From NCBI GenBank assembly GCA_951812615.1, contig CATOSU010000010.1, forward strand, positions 1-64,000: a DNA stretch of 64,000 nucleotides, given 5' to 3'. The position numbers were made by a program, and so were the translations under genes. Positions 54,528 through 63,463 of the stretch are shown piece by piece (the first letter of the stretch is position 1; each line of letters opens with the position of its first letter). The notes under the pieces are model-generated. The model worked only from the letters and a program-made list of their open reading frames with translations. It was not told where the DNA came from and made no database searches. Source of the stretch: an uncultured Paracoccaceae bacterium. Its GTDB lineage: Bacteria > Pseudomonadota > Alphaproteobacteria > Rhodobacterales > Rhodobacteraceae.

Positions 54528-55989
54528 GTACCGGATGCTGATAGACGGTGCGTGGGACGCTGCCTCGGATGGTGGCTGTTTCAACAGCGTGAACCCCGCC
54601 ACCGGCGAAACCTGGGCCCGGATCCCCGAAGCCACGGCCGCAGATGTCGACCGCGCGGTGCAGGCCGCACACCGGGCCTGTTACGACGGCCCATGGTCCC
54701 GGATGACGCCGACGGAACGGGGCCGCTGCCTGCGCCGGCTGGGCGATCTGCTGGCCGAGCGTTCCGAAGAGCTGGGCGAGATCGAAACACGCGACACCGG
54801 CAAGATGTTCAAGGAAACCCGGTGGCAGGCGAAATACATCGCTGAATACTACCACTTTTATGCCGGCGCAGCCGACAAGATCAGCGGCGAGACCCTGCCG
54901 ATCGACAAACCCGACATGTTCGTATTCACCGACCGTGAACCGCTGGGTGTGGTGGCGGCGGTGGTGCCGTGGAATTCGCAGCTGTTCCTGTCGTCCTGCA
55001 AGATCGGACCGGCGCTGGCGGCGGGCAACACCGTGGTGCTCAAGGCGTCGGAACATGCGTCTGCCCCGATGCTGGAATTCGGTGCGCTGGTCGCCGAAGC
55101 CGGCATTCCCGACGGGGTGGTGAACATCGTCACGGGCCATGGCGACCCCTGCGGAAAGACCCTCACGGCGCATCCTCTGGTGGCCCGGATCGCCTTTACC
55201 GGGGGGCCGGTTTCGGCACGGCACGTGATCGCGAACTCGGCGCAGAATTTCGCGGAAGTCTCGCTGGAACTGGGCGGCAAATCCCCGTTCATCGTCTTTG
55301 ACGACGCCGATATCGAAAGCGCGGTGAACGGATCGGTGGCCGGGATCTTCGGTGCGTCCGGGCAAAGCTGCGTGGCCGGCTCCCGGCTGATCGTGCACGA
55401 AGACGTGGCCGACGCTTTCCTTGCCCGGATGACCGAGATTGCCCGGAGCGTGAACATTGGCGACCCGATGGCCGAGGACACACAGATGGGCCCGCTGTGC
55501 ACCACCGGCCAGCTGGAGACCATCGAACGGGAACTGGCGCGGGCGCAGGACGAGGGCGGCACCGTGCTCTGCGGCGGCAAACGGGCAGCTGCGGGCGAGA
55601 TGTATTTTGAGCCGACCATCGTTGATTGCCCGTCGCCCGATCTGCATATCGTCGATACCGAACTGTTCGGACCGGTGTTGTCGGTGCTGCGGTTCCGCAC
55701 CGAGGCCGAGGCGCTGCAGCTGGCCAACGGCACCGTGCACGGGCTGGCGGCAGGGATCTTCACCCGCGACAGCGCCCGTGCGCTCAGGATGAGCCGCGCG
55801 GTCCGGGCCGGGCTCGTCTGGGTGAACACCTATCGGGCGATTTCACCCGTCGCGGCGTTCGGCGGGGTGAAGCAGTCCGGCTACGGCCGCGAGGCCGGGT
55901 TTCAGGCGGTCTACGACTACACACGCCCTAAAACGGTGTGGGTAAACACATCGTCCGAGCCGCTGGGCAACATGTTCGTAATGAAATGA
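54520..55989 (+). CDS. Aldehyde dehydrogenase
   Basis: A 489-aa NAD(P)-dependent aldehyde dehydrogenase. It has the cofactor segment AAVVPWNSQLFLSSCKIGPA, ALAAGNTVVLKASEHA, IAFTGGPVSARHV, the general-base glutamate in VSLELGGKSPFIVFDDAD, and the catalytic cysteine in GIFGASGQSCVAGSRL. The C-terminal FGGVKQSGYGREAGFQAVYD is typical. It is coupled to the flavin reductase and precedes the monooxygenase by 10 bp. It probably oxidises an aldehyde released by the monooxygenase. The substrate is not predictable. Confidence 0.94.
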   Translation: MREYRMLIDGAWDAASDGGCFNSVNPATGETWARIPEATAADVDRAVQAAHRACYDGPWSRMTPTERGRCLRRLGDLLAERSEELGEIETRDTGKMFKETRWQAKYIAEYYHFYAGAADKISGETLPIDKPDMFVFTDREPLGVVAAVVPWNSQLFLSSCKIGPALAAGNTVVLKASEHASAPMLEFGALVAEAGIPDGVVNIVTGHGDPCGKTLTAHPLVARIAFTGGPVSARHVIANSAQNFAEVSLELGGKSPFIVFDDADIESAVNGSVAGIFGASGQSCVAGSRLIVHEDVADAFLARMTEIARSVNIGDPMAEDTQMGPLCTTGQLETIERELARAQDEGGTVLCGGKRAAAGEMYFEPTIVDCPSPDLHIVDTELFGPVLSVLRFRTEAEALQLANGTVHGLAAGIFTRDSARALRMSRAVRAGLVWVNTYRAISPVAAFGGVKQSGYGREAGFQAVYDYTRPKTVWVNTSSEPLGNMFVMK

Positions 55990-55999
55990 GGGATCGTCG

Positions 56000-57055
56000 A
56001 TGAAGTTCCAACTTGCGATCAATCTGGAGCGGGTGGATCCCGCGGCAGATATGAAGGCGGTGCGCGATCACACGCTGGAGATGGTTCAGATGGCGGATGC
56101 GGCAGGGTTCGACATCGTGTGGGCGGCTGAGCATCACGCGCTGGAAATGACCATCGCGCCGAACCCGTTCCAGATCCTGACATGGTGGGGCGAGCACACC
56201 CGCGATATCCGGCTGGGCGTTGGCGTGGTCAACGCGGCCTACTGGCACCCGATCAACCTTGCCGGCGAAGCGGCGATGCTGGACCTGCTCAGCGACGGGC
56301 GGCTGGAATTCGGGATCGGCTCCGGCGCTTATCAGCGCGAGTTTGACCGGATGAAGCCGGGTTTGGACCAGAAAGACAGCTGGCGTTACATGCAGGAGAT
56401 GCTGCCGGTGGTGCAAAAGCTGTGGGCCGGGGATTATGCGCATGACGGCGCTTTCTGGCAGTTTCCGACGGCCACCTCCTGCCCCAAGCCGGTTCAGGCC
56501 AACGTGCCGGTCTGGGTCGCCGCACGTGCACCGATCACTTTCGATTATGCGGTCGAAAAGGGTTGCAACATCATGTCATGGCCGCTGACGATACCGTTTT
56601 CCGAGGCCGAAGCCTATCGCGAACGTCTGGATGACGCGATTGCACGGATCGGCCCGTTCAGCGGGCGCTGGGCGATGATGCGGCACACGGCGGTCTACGA
56701 CACCGAAACAGACCGGCAAAGCGCCATTGCGGCGGTGCGGGGCGTTCTGGGGCAGTTCGGCAACCTGATGACCAAGACCGGCGATGTGATCAACGGGTTC
56801 CCCGAGCGGGTGCCGCCGGAGAAACTGAATGGCAATTTCCGCTATGACCCGGACACGCTGGAAGAAAATCTGATTTTCGGCAACCCGGACCGGGTGGTGG
56901 AAAAGCTGAAGCTCTATGAAGGGCTCGGGGTGGACGCCTTCATATACTATGCCTCGATGGGCATGGACCCGGAGCAGCAGAAACGCTCGTTCCGGCTGTT
57001 CACCGACCGGGTGATGCCGGCATTTGCGCAAAGCGAGATGCCTCGTGCGGGATGA
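56000..57055 (+). CDS. LLM-class flavin-dependent monooxygenase
   Basis: A 351-aa bacterial-luciferase-like TIM-barrel oxidoreductase. It has KFQLAINLERVDPAADMKAV, VWAAEHHALEMTIAPNPF (the EH pair typical of luciferase-like enzymes), RLGVGVVNAAYWHPINLAG, DGRLEFGIGSGAYQREFDR and WVAARAPITFDYAVEKGCN. These enzymes use reduced FMN and O2 to insert oxygen, for example in alkane, sulfonate or acyl-chain breakdown. The adjacent flavin reductase supports a two-component system. GAGG precedes the ATG. Confidence 0.9.
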   Translation: MKFQLAINLERVDPAADMKAVRDHTLEMVQMADAAGFDIVWAAEHHALEMTIAPNPFQILTWWGEHTRDIRLGVGVVNAAYWHPINLAGEAAMLDLLSDGRLEFGIGSGAYQREFDRMKPGLDQKDSWRYMQEMLPVVQKLWAGDYAHDGAFWQFPTATSCPKPVQANVPVWVAARAPITFDYAVEKGCNIMSWPLTIPFSEAEAYRERLDDAIARIGPFSGRWAMMRHTAVYDTETDRQSAIAAVRGVLGQFGNLMTKTGDVINGFPERVPPEKLNGNFRYDPDTLEENLIFGNPDRVVEKLKLYEGLGVDAFIYYASMGMDPEQQKRSFRLFTDRVMPAFAQSEMPRAG

Positions 57056-57085
57056 GCGGCACCCGTCCGTTTACAGAGCCGGCCG

Positions 57086-57886
57086 ATGACCACGATCACG
57101 ACCGGCGGAACCGCCTATGACCTGTCCGGCCCGGATCGCGCGCCCGCCGTGGTGCTGATCCACGGTCTGGGGCTGACGCGGGGGATTACGTGGCAGGGCA
57201 TCACACCGGTTCTGGCACAACGGTTCCGGGTTCTGAGTTATGACCTGTGCGGGCACGGGGAAACGGCACTGCCTTGTGGGCCGGTGAGCCTAACCACACT
57301 GTCGGAACAGTTGATTGCGCTGATGAACGCGGTTGGCATCAAACGCGCCGCGCTGGTGGGGTTTTCACTGGGCGGGATGATCAACCGGCGATGTGCGATC
57401 GACCATCCTCAGCGGGTCAGCGCGCTGGGCATCCTGAATGCACCGCATGACCGCGGCGACGCCTTGCAGCGCAAGGTCGAACAACAGGCGCGCGATGCCG
57501 CGGCAGGCGGACCGGCGGCCACGATCGACGCGGCGCTGGACAGATGGTTCACACCCGGGTTCCGCTCGGCTGGTGCCGAAACCGTCGCTCGGGTGCGCGA
57601 CACGGTGCTGGCCAATGATCCGGAAAACTACGCGGCCCACCGCCAGGTGCTGGCCGAGGGGGTAACGGACCTGATCCGCCCTGACCCGCCGATCGCGCAT
57701 CCCGCGCTGGTGATGACCTGCGAGGGCGACAGCGGATCGACCCCGCAGATGAGCCACGCCATTACCCGCGAGATTGCCGGCGCGGAAACAGTTATCGTCC
57801 CGGCGCTGAAGCATCTGGGACTGCTGGAACGTCCGGCGTTGTTCACAGGGCCGCTGATGGCGTTTCTGAACCGCGTGGCCGACTGA
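57086..57886 (+). CDS. Alpha/beta hydrolase (PcaD-like fold)
   Basis: A 266-aa alpha/beta-hydrolase. The oxyanion region is VVLIHGLGLTRG, the nucleophile elbow is ALVGFSLGGMINRR (Ser), the acid is likely in MTCEGDSGSTPQ, and the histidine is in VPALKHLGLLERP. The fold resembles 3-oxoadipate enol-lactonases and related esterases. Last gene of the four-gene plus-strand unit. It might hydrolyse an ester or lactone made by the monooxygenase (Baeyer-Villiger-type logic), which is inference from context. Confidence 0.88.
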   Translation: MTTITTGGTAYDLSGPDRAPAVVLIHGLGLTRGITWQGITPVLAQRFRVLSYDLCGHGETALPCGPVSLTTLSEQLIALMNAVGIKRAALVGFSLGGMINRRCAIDHPQRVSALGILNAPHDRGDALQRKVEQQARDAAAGGPAATIDAALDRWFTPGFRSAGAETVARVRDTVLANDPENYAAHRQVLAEGVTDLIRPDPPIAHPALVMTCEGDSGSTPQMSHAITREIAGAETVIVPALKHLGLLERPALFTGPLMAFLNRVAD

Positions 57887-57910
57887 CCGACCTCATACGC
57901 TTTCCCCGGC

Positions 57911-58150
57911 TCAGAACGCCTTGAACGTCATCGTCGTCAGGGACCGTTCGATGTTGGGGATATGCAGCAGATTTTCGTCGATGAATTTGCCGACATCCTC
58001 GCTCTCGGGGATGTAGAGCTTCATCAGCAGGTCATATTCGCCGCTGGTCGAATAGAGCTCCGAGTGTATCTCGCTCAGCGCGATGTCCTCGGCGACCTTG
58101 TAGGTGGTGCCGGGTTTGCAGCGGATCTGTATGAAAACGCAGGTCGACAT
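57911..58150 (-). CDS. Stand-alone AsnC/Lrp ligand-binding (RAM) domain protein
   Basis: A 79-aa protein that is only the effector domain of Lrp/AsnC regulators: TCVFIQIRCKPGTTYKVAED, ELYSTSGEYDLLMKLYIPES, IPNIERSLTTMTFKAF. It lacks the DNA-binding helix-turn-helix. Such RAM-only proteins form octamers or decamers that bind amino acids. The start MSTCVFIQ has AGAGG seven bases upstream; 29 in-frame codons before it overlap the hisB promoter region and were rejected. It is divergent from hisB. Confidence 0.88.
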   Translation of the reverse strand: MSTCVFIQIRCKPGTTYKVAEDIALSEIHSELYSTSGEYDLLMKLYIPESEDVGKFIDENLLHIPNIERSLTTMTFKAF

Positions 58151-58193
58151 CGCGGGCCTCTTCTGGCGGTGTGCGGCAACGCTGTCACAAGAG

Positions 58194-58215
58194 CCGGGGG
58201 CTTGCAATCCCCCGG
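58194..58215. repeat. Stem-loop upstream of hisB
   Basis: CCGGGGG (58194-58200) pairs with CCCCCGG (58209-58215) around CTTGCAAT. It abuts the candidate -35 of hisB and could be an operator dyad or a terminator-like structure. No T-run follows on the plus strand. Confidence 0.4.
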
Positions 58216-58244
58216 TTGGTCTTGGCCGCACGGCCACTTATAAG
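58216..58244 (+). promoter_or_regulatory. Candidate hisB promoter
   Basis: TTGGTC (58216-58221) and TATAAG (58239-58244) with 17-bp spacing, 28 bp before the chosen hisB ATG. Good sigma-70-type geometry. Confidence 0.5.
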
Positions 58245-58272
58245 GAGCCGCAATCAGTGAGGAATGCGCATC

Positions 58273-58860
58273 ATGCGGCAGGCAAAGATCACCCGCGACA
58301 CGACCGAAACGCAGGTTTCGGTCGAGGTTAACCTGGATGGAAGCGGCGTCTACGACGTTCAGACCGGGGTCGGTTTCTTCGATCACATGCTCGAACAGCT
58401 GGCGCGGCATTCTCTGATGGACCTGACGGTGCGGGCCAAGGGCGATCTGCATATCGACGACCACCACACGGTCGAGGATACCGGCATCGCGCTGGGTCAG
58501 GCGATGGTGCAGGCGCTGGGCGACAAGCGCGGGATCGTGCGCTACGGGTCCTGCCTTCTGCCGATGGACGATACGCTGGTCCGGGCGGCGCTGGACCTGT
58601 CGGCGCGGCCTTTCCTGGTGTGGAACGTGGAGATGCCGGCGGCCAAGATCGGCAACTTCGATACCGAGCTCGTGCGGGAGTTCTTTCAGGCGCTCAGCAC
58701 CCATGGCGGCATCACCCTGCACGTTGACGCGCTGCATGGCGTCAACAGCCACCACATCGCCGAAGCCGCGTTCAAGGCGGTGGCGCGGTCGCTGCGGGAC
58801 GCGCTGGAAACAGATCCGCGCAAGGCGGATGCGGTGCCCTCGACCAAGGGCACGCTGTAG
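58273..58860 (+). CDS. hisB: Imidazoleglycerol-phosphate dehydratase
   Basis: HisB dehydrates imidazole glycerol phosphate in histidine synthesis, as a 24-mer with two Mn2+ per active site. The 195-aa monofunctional protein shows [36 protein letters not shown] (metal histidines), and [20 protein letters not shown] (second metal site). The start MRQAKITRD was chosen because GAGGA lies nine bases upstream; an ATG three codons earlier would sit on the ribosome site itself. Other his genes are not in view downstream. Confidence 0.96.
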   Translation: MRQAKITRDTTETQVSVEVNLDGSGVYDVQTGVGFFDHMLEQLARHSLMDLTVRAKGDLHIDDHHTVEDTGIALGQAMVQALGDKRGIVRYGSCLLPMDDTLVRAALDLSARPFLVWNVEMPAAKIGNFDTELVREFFQALSTHGGITLHVDALHGVNSHHIAEAAFKAVARSLRDALETDPRKADAVPSTKGTL

Positions 58861-58903
58861 GGGCAACCTGAAGACCGCCTGAGCCGGTTCGCCGGCTGGC
58901 GCG

Positions 58904-58953
58904 GGCCCGATTTCTTTGAAAGAAATCGGGCCGGAAACTTTGAAAGTTTCCGG
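58904..58953. terminator. Double hairpin after hisB
   Basis: Two abutting near-perfect palindromes: GGCCCGATTTCTTT-G-AAAGAAATCGGGCC type (58904-58932) and CCGGAAACTTT-G-AAAGTTTCCGG (58931-58953). Each has the same TTTGAAA apex. It lies between convergent hisB and the alpha/beta hydrolase, and resembles the double hairpin at 31046-31093 in layout. Confidence 0.7.
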
Positions 58954-58984
58954 ACGCGTCTGCGTTAGGTCTGACGTGCCGATT

Positions 58985-59857
58985 TCATCGCACCAAGCAG
59001 CCGCCAGCCCGGTCCCGAAGCTCGGACAGAACACCGCGCACAAGCCTTGCGTCCTCGGGCCGTGACAGGGTCGGCGCATGGCCACAGCCTGTCATGACCG
59101 TTTCCTTCATCCCGGGCATCAATGCCTGCATCTGGCCGGCAATGCCGGCAGGCAGAATGTCCGAGCCCTCTCCCCGGATCAGGTGCATGGGCAACGTGAT
59201 CCGGGCGAGCCGGTCCCAGGACGACAGCGCTTCGGGTGTTGCAGTGAACTGCACCATGATCTTCGGATCATAATGCAGCGTAAACCGCCCGTCATCGCGC
59301 CGCCGGACCGAACTGCGCGCCATCCGGTTCCAGAACTCATCGCAGGCTTCTCCGAAAGGGGCATAGACCGTGCGCAGCCAGCGCCCGGCCTCTGACAGCG
59401 TGGCGAAATCGGGCAGTGTTCCGGCATAGGCGAGGATCCGGTCGACCGCTTCCTTGGGCACTTCCGGGCCGACATCGTTGAGGATCAGGCAGCTCAGCCG
59501 GTCGGCCAGCGGTCCCGAAGCCATGCGCATGCCGATGATGCCGCCCATCGACGTGCCGATCCAGCATGTCCTGTCGATCTGGTAGTGATCAAGAAGATCG
59601 GCCGCGATGCAGGTGTAGTACTCGATGGAGTATTCGACCTCCGGGTTGTCGGACCAGCTCGACAGCCCGCGCCCGATCGTGTCGGGGCACAGGACGAAGT
59701 AGTCGTCCGACAGCGCCGCCGCGAGCTCATCGAAATCGCGGCCGGTGCGCGCCAGCCCGTGCCACATGACCAAAGGCGTATTCCCCGGATCCCCCCATTC
59801 GGCCACGTGCAGTTCGTGGTCGATCACGTTCACGAAGGAGAAGCGGGGCACCGTCAT
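58985..59857 (-). CDS. Alpha/beta hydrolase coupled to the liv transporter
   Basis: A 290-aa alpha/beta-hydrolase: LVMWHGLARTGRDFDELA (oxyanion loop), LCPDTIGRGLSSWS, nucleophile elbow TCWIGTSMGGIIGMRMA, LPMHLIRGEGSDILPAG and the histidine in MTGCGHAPTLSRPED. The start MTVPRFSFVNVIDH overlaps the livM stop (ATGA); a long in-frame extension upstream lies in livM and is not homologous. Being the last gene of a liv-type operon suggests that the transported compound is hydrolysed on entry (for example an ester or amide), which is inference. Confidence 0.88.
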   Translation of the reverse strand: MTVPRFSFVNVIDHELHVAEWGDPGNTPLVMWHGLARTGRDFDELAAALSDDYFVLCPDTIGRGLSSWSDNPEVEYSIEYYTCIAADLLDHYQIDRTCWIGTSMGGIIGMRMASGPLADRLSCLILNDVGPEVPKEAVDRILAYAGTLPDFATLSEAGRWLRTVYAPFGEACDEFWNRMARSSVRRRDDGRFTLHYDPKIMVQFTATPEALSSWDRLARITLPMHLIRGEGSDILPAGIAGQMQALMPGMKETVMTGCGHAPTLSRPEDARLVRGVLSELRDRAGGCLVR

Positions 59858-60927
59858 GCGCGGCTGCCCCTGGCCGCGATCGTGCCGGCAATACCCTTGG
59901 GAAAGAAGTAGACCAGCAGGATAAAGATGATCCCCAGCCAGAACAGCCAGCGGTCCGGGTCGAGCACATAGGGCAGCAGCGGCAGGTCGCTCAGCGCCTC
60001 GGCCGCGGAGCCCATGAGATCGCGCAGATAGTATTGTGCCAGCACCAGCAGCGTGGCACCGATCACCACCCCCCACATGGTGCCCATGCCGCCGATCACC
60101 ACCATCAGCAGGATGTCGATCATGATGGTAAAGCTCAGCGCGGTGTCCGGCCCGGTGTATTTCAGCCAGATCGCGTAGATCGTCCCGGCCAGCGAGGCAA
60201 TCACGACCGCAAAGCAAAACACGAAAGTCCGGTAGGCCACAACGCGGTAACCGATCGCCTCGGCGCGCGCTTCGTTTTCGCGGATCGCCTTCAGCACGGT
60301 GCCAATGGGCGATCCCACCAGCCGCAGGATCACTGTGAACAGGATCAGGCTGCTGGCGAAAACAAAGTAATAGGCGGCCAGCTTGCCGTTCAGCTTCACG
60401 CCGAACAGCCGGGCGACCTTGCCTTCGTCATTGACCATCAGCTTGGTCGCGGTCTTGAAGATGTCCGGCGTGCGATAGGTGATGCCATCTTCGCCCCCGG
60501 TGAAATGCGACAGCTGGCTGGCCAGCACCATGGCGACACTGGCAGCCGCCAGTGTGATCATGGCGAAGAAGATCGCCTTCACCCGCAACGACAAAAGCCC
60601 GATGGCAATGGCGATCACGACCGAAACCGCGATACCGGCGACGGCGCCGACAATCACCGCGTCCCAGCCCGGTCCCATCTGCTTCAGCGAGATTGCCGCG
60701 CCATAGGCCCCAAATCCGAAGAACATCGTATGGGCAAAGCTGACGATCCCGGTATAGCCGATCAGCAGATCGTAGCTTGCGACCAGCACGATAAAGACGC
60801 AGATCCGGGCCGCGACCTCCAGCGAGCGGATATCCTGAAACAGGAACGGCGCGAAAAGCAGCAACGCGGCGATGACGAGAACGGCGAGTTTGACGATCCG
60901 GCCGCCTTGAGTGTCAGTGTCTGTCAT
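59854..60927 (-). CDS. livM: Branched-chain-amino-acid-type ABC transporter permease LivM
   Basis: A 357-aa inner-membrane permease with about ten helices. Family signs: YDLLIGYTGIVSFAHTMFFG near the N-terminus, RENEARAEAIGYRVVAYRTF (the coupling-helix region that contacts the ATPase) and IGGMGTMWGVVIGA. It pairs with LivH to form the membrane pore. It starts seven bases after livH and its stop overlaps the hydrolase start. Confidence 0.93.
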   Translation of the reverse strand: MTDTDTQGGRIVKLAVLVIAALLLFAPFLFQDIRSLEVAARICVFIVLVASYDLLIGYTGIVSFAHTMFFGFGAYGAAISLKQMGPGWDAVIVGAVAGIAVSVVIAIAIGLLSLRVKAIFFAMITLAAASVAMVLASQLSHFTGGEDGITYRTPDIFKTATKLMVNDEGKVARLFGVKLNGKLAAYYFVFASSLILFTVILRLVGSPIGTVLKAIRENEARAEAIGYRVVAYRTFVFCFAVVIASLAGTIYAIWLKYTGPDTALSFTIMIDILLMVVIGGMGTMWGVVIGATLLVLAQYYLRDLMGSAAEALSDLPLLPYVLDPDRWLFWLGIIFILLVYFFPKGIAGTIAARGSRA

Positions 60928-60934
60928 ATCGTCC

Positions 60935-61927
60935 TCACTTCACCGCAGGCCGCAGGCCGTTCGGGCGCCACAGCAGGATGGCCATCATCAGCAGCATGTT
61001 GGAGGCCAGCGCCAGTTTCGGGGCCAGAAAACCGACATAGTTGGCCACCAGCCCAACCATGATCGCCCCCAAAAGCGTCCCTTCGACCGAGCCGAGCCCG
61101 CCGATGATGACAACGATGAACACGACGATCATCATTTCCGCGCCCAGCGCCGGTGTGATCAGCGTCTCGTAGCCGGCCCACATGGCGCCGCCCATCGCGG
61201 CCAGCGCCGAACCGGCCATGAACACGCCGATGAACAGCCGGTCGATGCGAAAGCCCAGCGCCTCGACCATTTCGCGGTTTTCCACCCCGGCGCGGACCAA
61301 AAGGCCGATGCGCGTCCGGTTCAGCGTCACGTAAAGCGCGAGGTATACGATCAGGCCCAGAACGAAGGCAAAGAGCCGGTAGACCTCGTTGGCCACGTCC
61401 CCGATCAGGACCGACCCTTCCAGGAATTGCGGGCGCGGCACGCTCATCGGGGTGCCGCCCCAGACCGCCAGAATGATCTGTTCGGACACGATCAGCGCGC
61501 CCATGGTGATCAGGATCTGGCGCAGATGGTCGTTGTAGACCGGTTTAATTACCACCGTTTCAAAGAACCACCCTGCAATCAGGCCAAACAGGATCGCGGC
61601 CGTGAATGCCAGCAGGATCGCCGCCGCGTTCAGGAACACGCTGTCCGAGCCGAGCCAGCCCGCCAGCCAGCCCAGAACACTGGCCGCAACGAAGGCGCCA
61701 AAGCTGACAAAGGCCGAATGCCCGAAATTCAGAACGTCCATCAGACCGAACACCAGCGACAGGCCGGAGGCCATGAGGAAGATCATCATACCCATCGCCA
61801 GCCCGGCCACCGTCAGCGTCACCCATGACGACGGCGCACCGATCAGCACGAATGCGACAAGCGCGACGGCGACGGGCAACAGGTTCACGCCGCCAAACCG
61901 TTCCAGTGTCTTGTTCAACTGCTCCAT
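60935..61927 (-). CDS. livH: Branched-chain-amino-acid-type ABC transporter permease LivH
   Basis: A 330-aa permease with multiple hydrophobic helices, LSLVFGLMDVLNFGHSAFVS (the family LxxxxGxxxxxxxGH signature), RAGVENREMVEALGFRIDRL (coupling helix) and GGLGSVEGTLLGAIMVGLV. Gene order livG-livF-livH-livM with short gaps is that of liv-type operons. Solutes for this family include branched-chain amino acids, urea, amides and aromatic acids. Confidence 0.93.
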   Translation of the reverse strand: MEQLNKTLERFGGVNLLPVAVALVAFVLIGAPSSWVTLTVAGLAMGMMIFLMASGLSLVFGLMDVLNFGHSAFVSFGAFVAASVLGWLAGWLGSDSVFLNAAAILLAFTAAILFGLIAGWFFETVVIKPVYNDHLRQILITMGALIVSEQIILAVWGGTPMSVPRPQFLEGSVLIGDVANEVYRLFAFVLGLIVYLALYVTLNRTRIGLLVRAGVENREMVEALGFRIDRLFIGVFMAGSALAAMGGAMWAGYETLITPALGAEMMIVVFIVVIIGGLGSVEGTLLGAIMVGLVANYVGFLAPKLALASNMLLMMAILLWRPNGLRPAVK

Positions 61928-61937
61928 ATTCTTCCCC

Positions 61938-62642
61938 TCAGGCCGACAGGCTCAGCAGGCGGTCCTGCAAAGCCTTGTCCACCACGAAATCTGCCATCGT
62001 GCCGCGATGGACGATGCGGCCGTCGTCGATGACGGCCATGTCACGCCCCAGCGACTTGGCGAATTCGAAATTCTGCTCGACCAGCAGGATGGTCGCGTGC
62101 TCCGCGATTTCCCGGAACGCTTCGGCCATCGCGTCGATGATCGACGGCGCCAGCCCTTTGGTCGGCTCGTCGATCAGGATCAGTTCGCGCGGTTCGATGA
62201 TCGCGCGGGCGACCGACAGCATCTGCTTCTGCCCGCCCGAAAGCGACCAGGCCTGTTTGGTCCAGAACGTTTCCAGCGCCGGGAACAGGCGATAAACACG
62301 CTGCAGCCGATCGGGATCGAAGGTGCCCTTCGCCGTGGCAAGGATCAGGTTTTCCTCGACCGTGAGACCGCCGAAAATGCCCATGTTCTCGGGCACGAAG
62401 GCGATGCCCAGCCGAGCGATGTCGGCGGTGTGAAGCCCGGTGATATCCTGTCCGCGGAACGTGACCGAACCGGGCGAAGGTTTCCACAACCCCATGATCG
62501 ACCGCAGCGTGGTGGTCTTGCCGGCGCCGTTGCGGCCCAGAAGGACAAACACACCGCCCTGCGGCACATCCATGGTCACATCATGCAGCACGGCATATTG
62601 CCCGATCTGCGTCTGCATCGTCTTCAGCGAAAGAAGGCTCAT
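61938..62642 (-). CDS. livF: ABC transporter ATP-binding protein LivF
   Basis: A 234-aa ATPase. Walker A LLGRNGAGKTTTLRSIMG, signature WSLSGGQKQMLSVARAI, Walker B ELILIDEPTKGLAPSI and the switch histidine region. The pattern TKGLAPSIIDAMAEAFREIA is typical of LivF. It overlaps the livG stop by four bases (ATGA) and would energise uptake through LivH/LivM. Confidence 0.94.
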   Translation of the reverse strand: MSLLSLKTMQTQIGQYAVLHDVTMDVPQGGVFVLLGRNGAGKTTTLRSIMGLWKPSPGSVTFRGQDITGLHTADIARLGIAFVPENMGIFGGLTVEENLILATAKGTFDPDRLQRVYRLFPALETFWTKQAWSLSGGQKQMLSVARAIIEPRELILIDEPTKGLAPSIIDAMAEAFREIAEHATILLVEQNFEFAKSLGRDMAVIDDGRIVHRGTMADFVVDKALQDRLLSLSA

Positions 62643-63403
62643 GCCGGCTCCGTCGATTTGCCGAGATAGACATCGCGCACGATCTGGCTCGACATCACCT
62701 CTTCGGGCGGACCGTCAGCCAGCAATTCGCCGTTGTGCAGCACGATGATCCGGTCGGCCAGCGCGCGGACCACGTCCATCTTGTGCTCCACCAGCAGCAC
62801 GGTCTTGGTGTGGTCGTGTTTGATCTCGCCGATCAGGTCCAGCACGTCGGGGGTATGGTCCAGCGACATGCCGGCGGTGGGTTCGTCGAACATGTAGATA
62901 TCGGGCTCCATGGCCATCAGCAGCGCCACTTCCAGCTTGCGCTGATCGCCATGCGGCAGGGCCGCCGCCGGCAGATACGCCACCCGTTCGAGCTTGGTCG
63001 CCTCCAGATACCGTTCGGCCCGTGCGGTCAGTTCGGTCAGGCTTTCGACACGGGTGAGAAAGCGCCAGCCCTCCCCGGAACGGGCCTGCACGGCGAGGCG
63101 GATGTTTTCCAGAACCGAGAGCTGCGGAAACAGGTTGGTCAGCTGAAACGCGCGCCCGATGCCGTGATGGGCGCGGGCGGAGGGCGCCATTTTGGTAATG
63201 TCCACACCGTCCTTGATCACGGTGCCTGTACTTGCGGCCAGTTGCCCGGAAATCAGGTTGAAATAGGTCGTCTTGCCGGCCCCGTTCGGCCCGACAATCA
63301 CGGTCAGTTCGCCGGGGCGGAAATCGCAGGACACCGCGTTGACGGCGACATGACCGCCGAAGCGTATTGTCAGGTCCCGGGTGGAGAGAGAGGGTTGCGA
63401 CAT
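62639..63403 (-). CDS. livG: ABC transporter ATP-binding protein LivG
   Basis: A 254-aa ATPase. Walker A VIVGPNGAGKTTYFNLISG, LivG-type GIGRAFQLTNLFPQLSVLEN, signature AALPHGDQRKLEVALLMAME (HGDQ in place of SGGQ, common in LivG), Walker B DIYMFDEPTAGMSLD and LLVEHKMDVVRALADRIIVL with the switch histidine. First cytoplasmic component after the binding protein, from which it is separated by a perfect palindrome. Confidence 0.94.
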   Translation of the reverse strand: MSQPSLSTRDLTIRFGGHVAVNAVSCDFRPGELTVIVGPNGAGKTTYFNLISGQLAASTGTVIKDGVDITKMAPSARAHHGIGRAFQLTNLFPQLSVLENIRLAVQARSGEGWRFLTRVESLTELTARAERYLEATKLERVAYLPAAALPHGDQRKLEVALLMAMEPDIYMFDEPTAGMSLDHTPDVLDLIGEIKHDHTKTVLLVEHKMDVVRALADRIIVLHNGELLADGPPEEVMSSQIVRDVYLGKSTEPA

Positions 63404-63424
63404 GGGGCGCCCTGTTGCTTGGGG

Positions 63425-63448
63425 GCCCCGGCCCGCGCGGGCCGGGGC
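63425..63448 (-). repeat. Perfect GC palindrome between livK and livG
   Basis: A 24-bp perfect palindrome centred on CGCG (GCCCCGGCCCG...CGGGCCGGGGC) lies just after the binding-protein stop and before livG. No T-run follows. Such intercistronic stem-loops typically stabilise the binding-protein message and lower expression of the downstream ABC genes. Confidence 0.6.
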
Positions 63449-63463
63449 AGTGACAGGTTCAGA

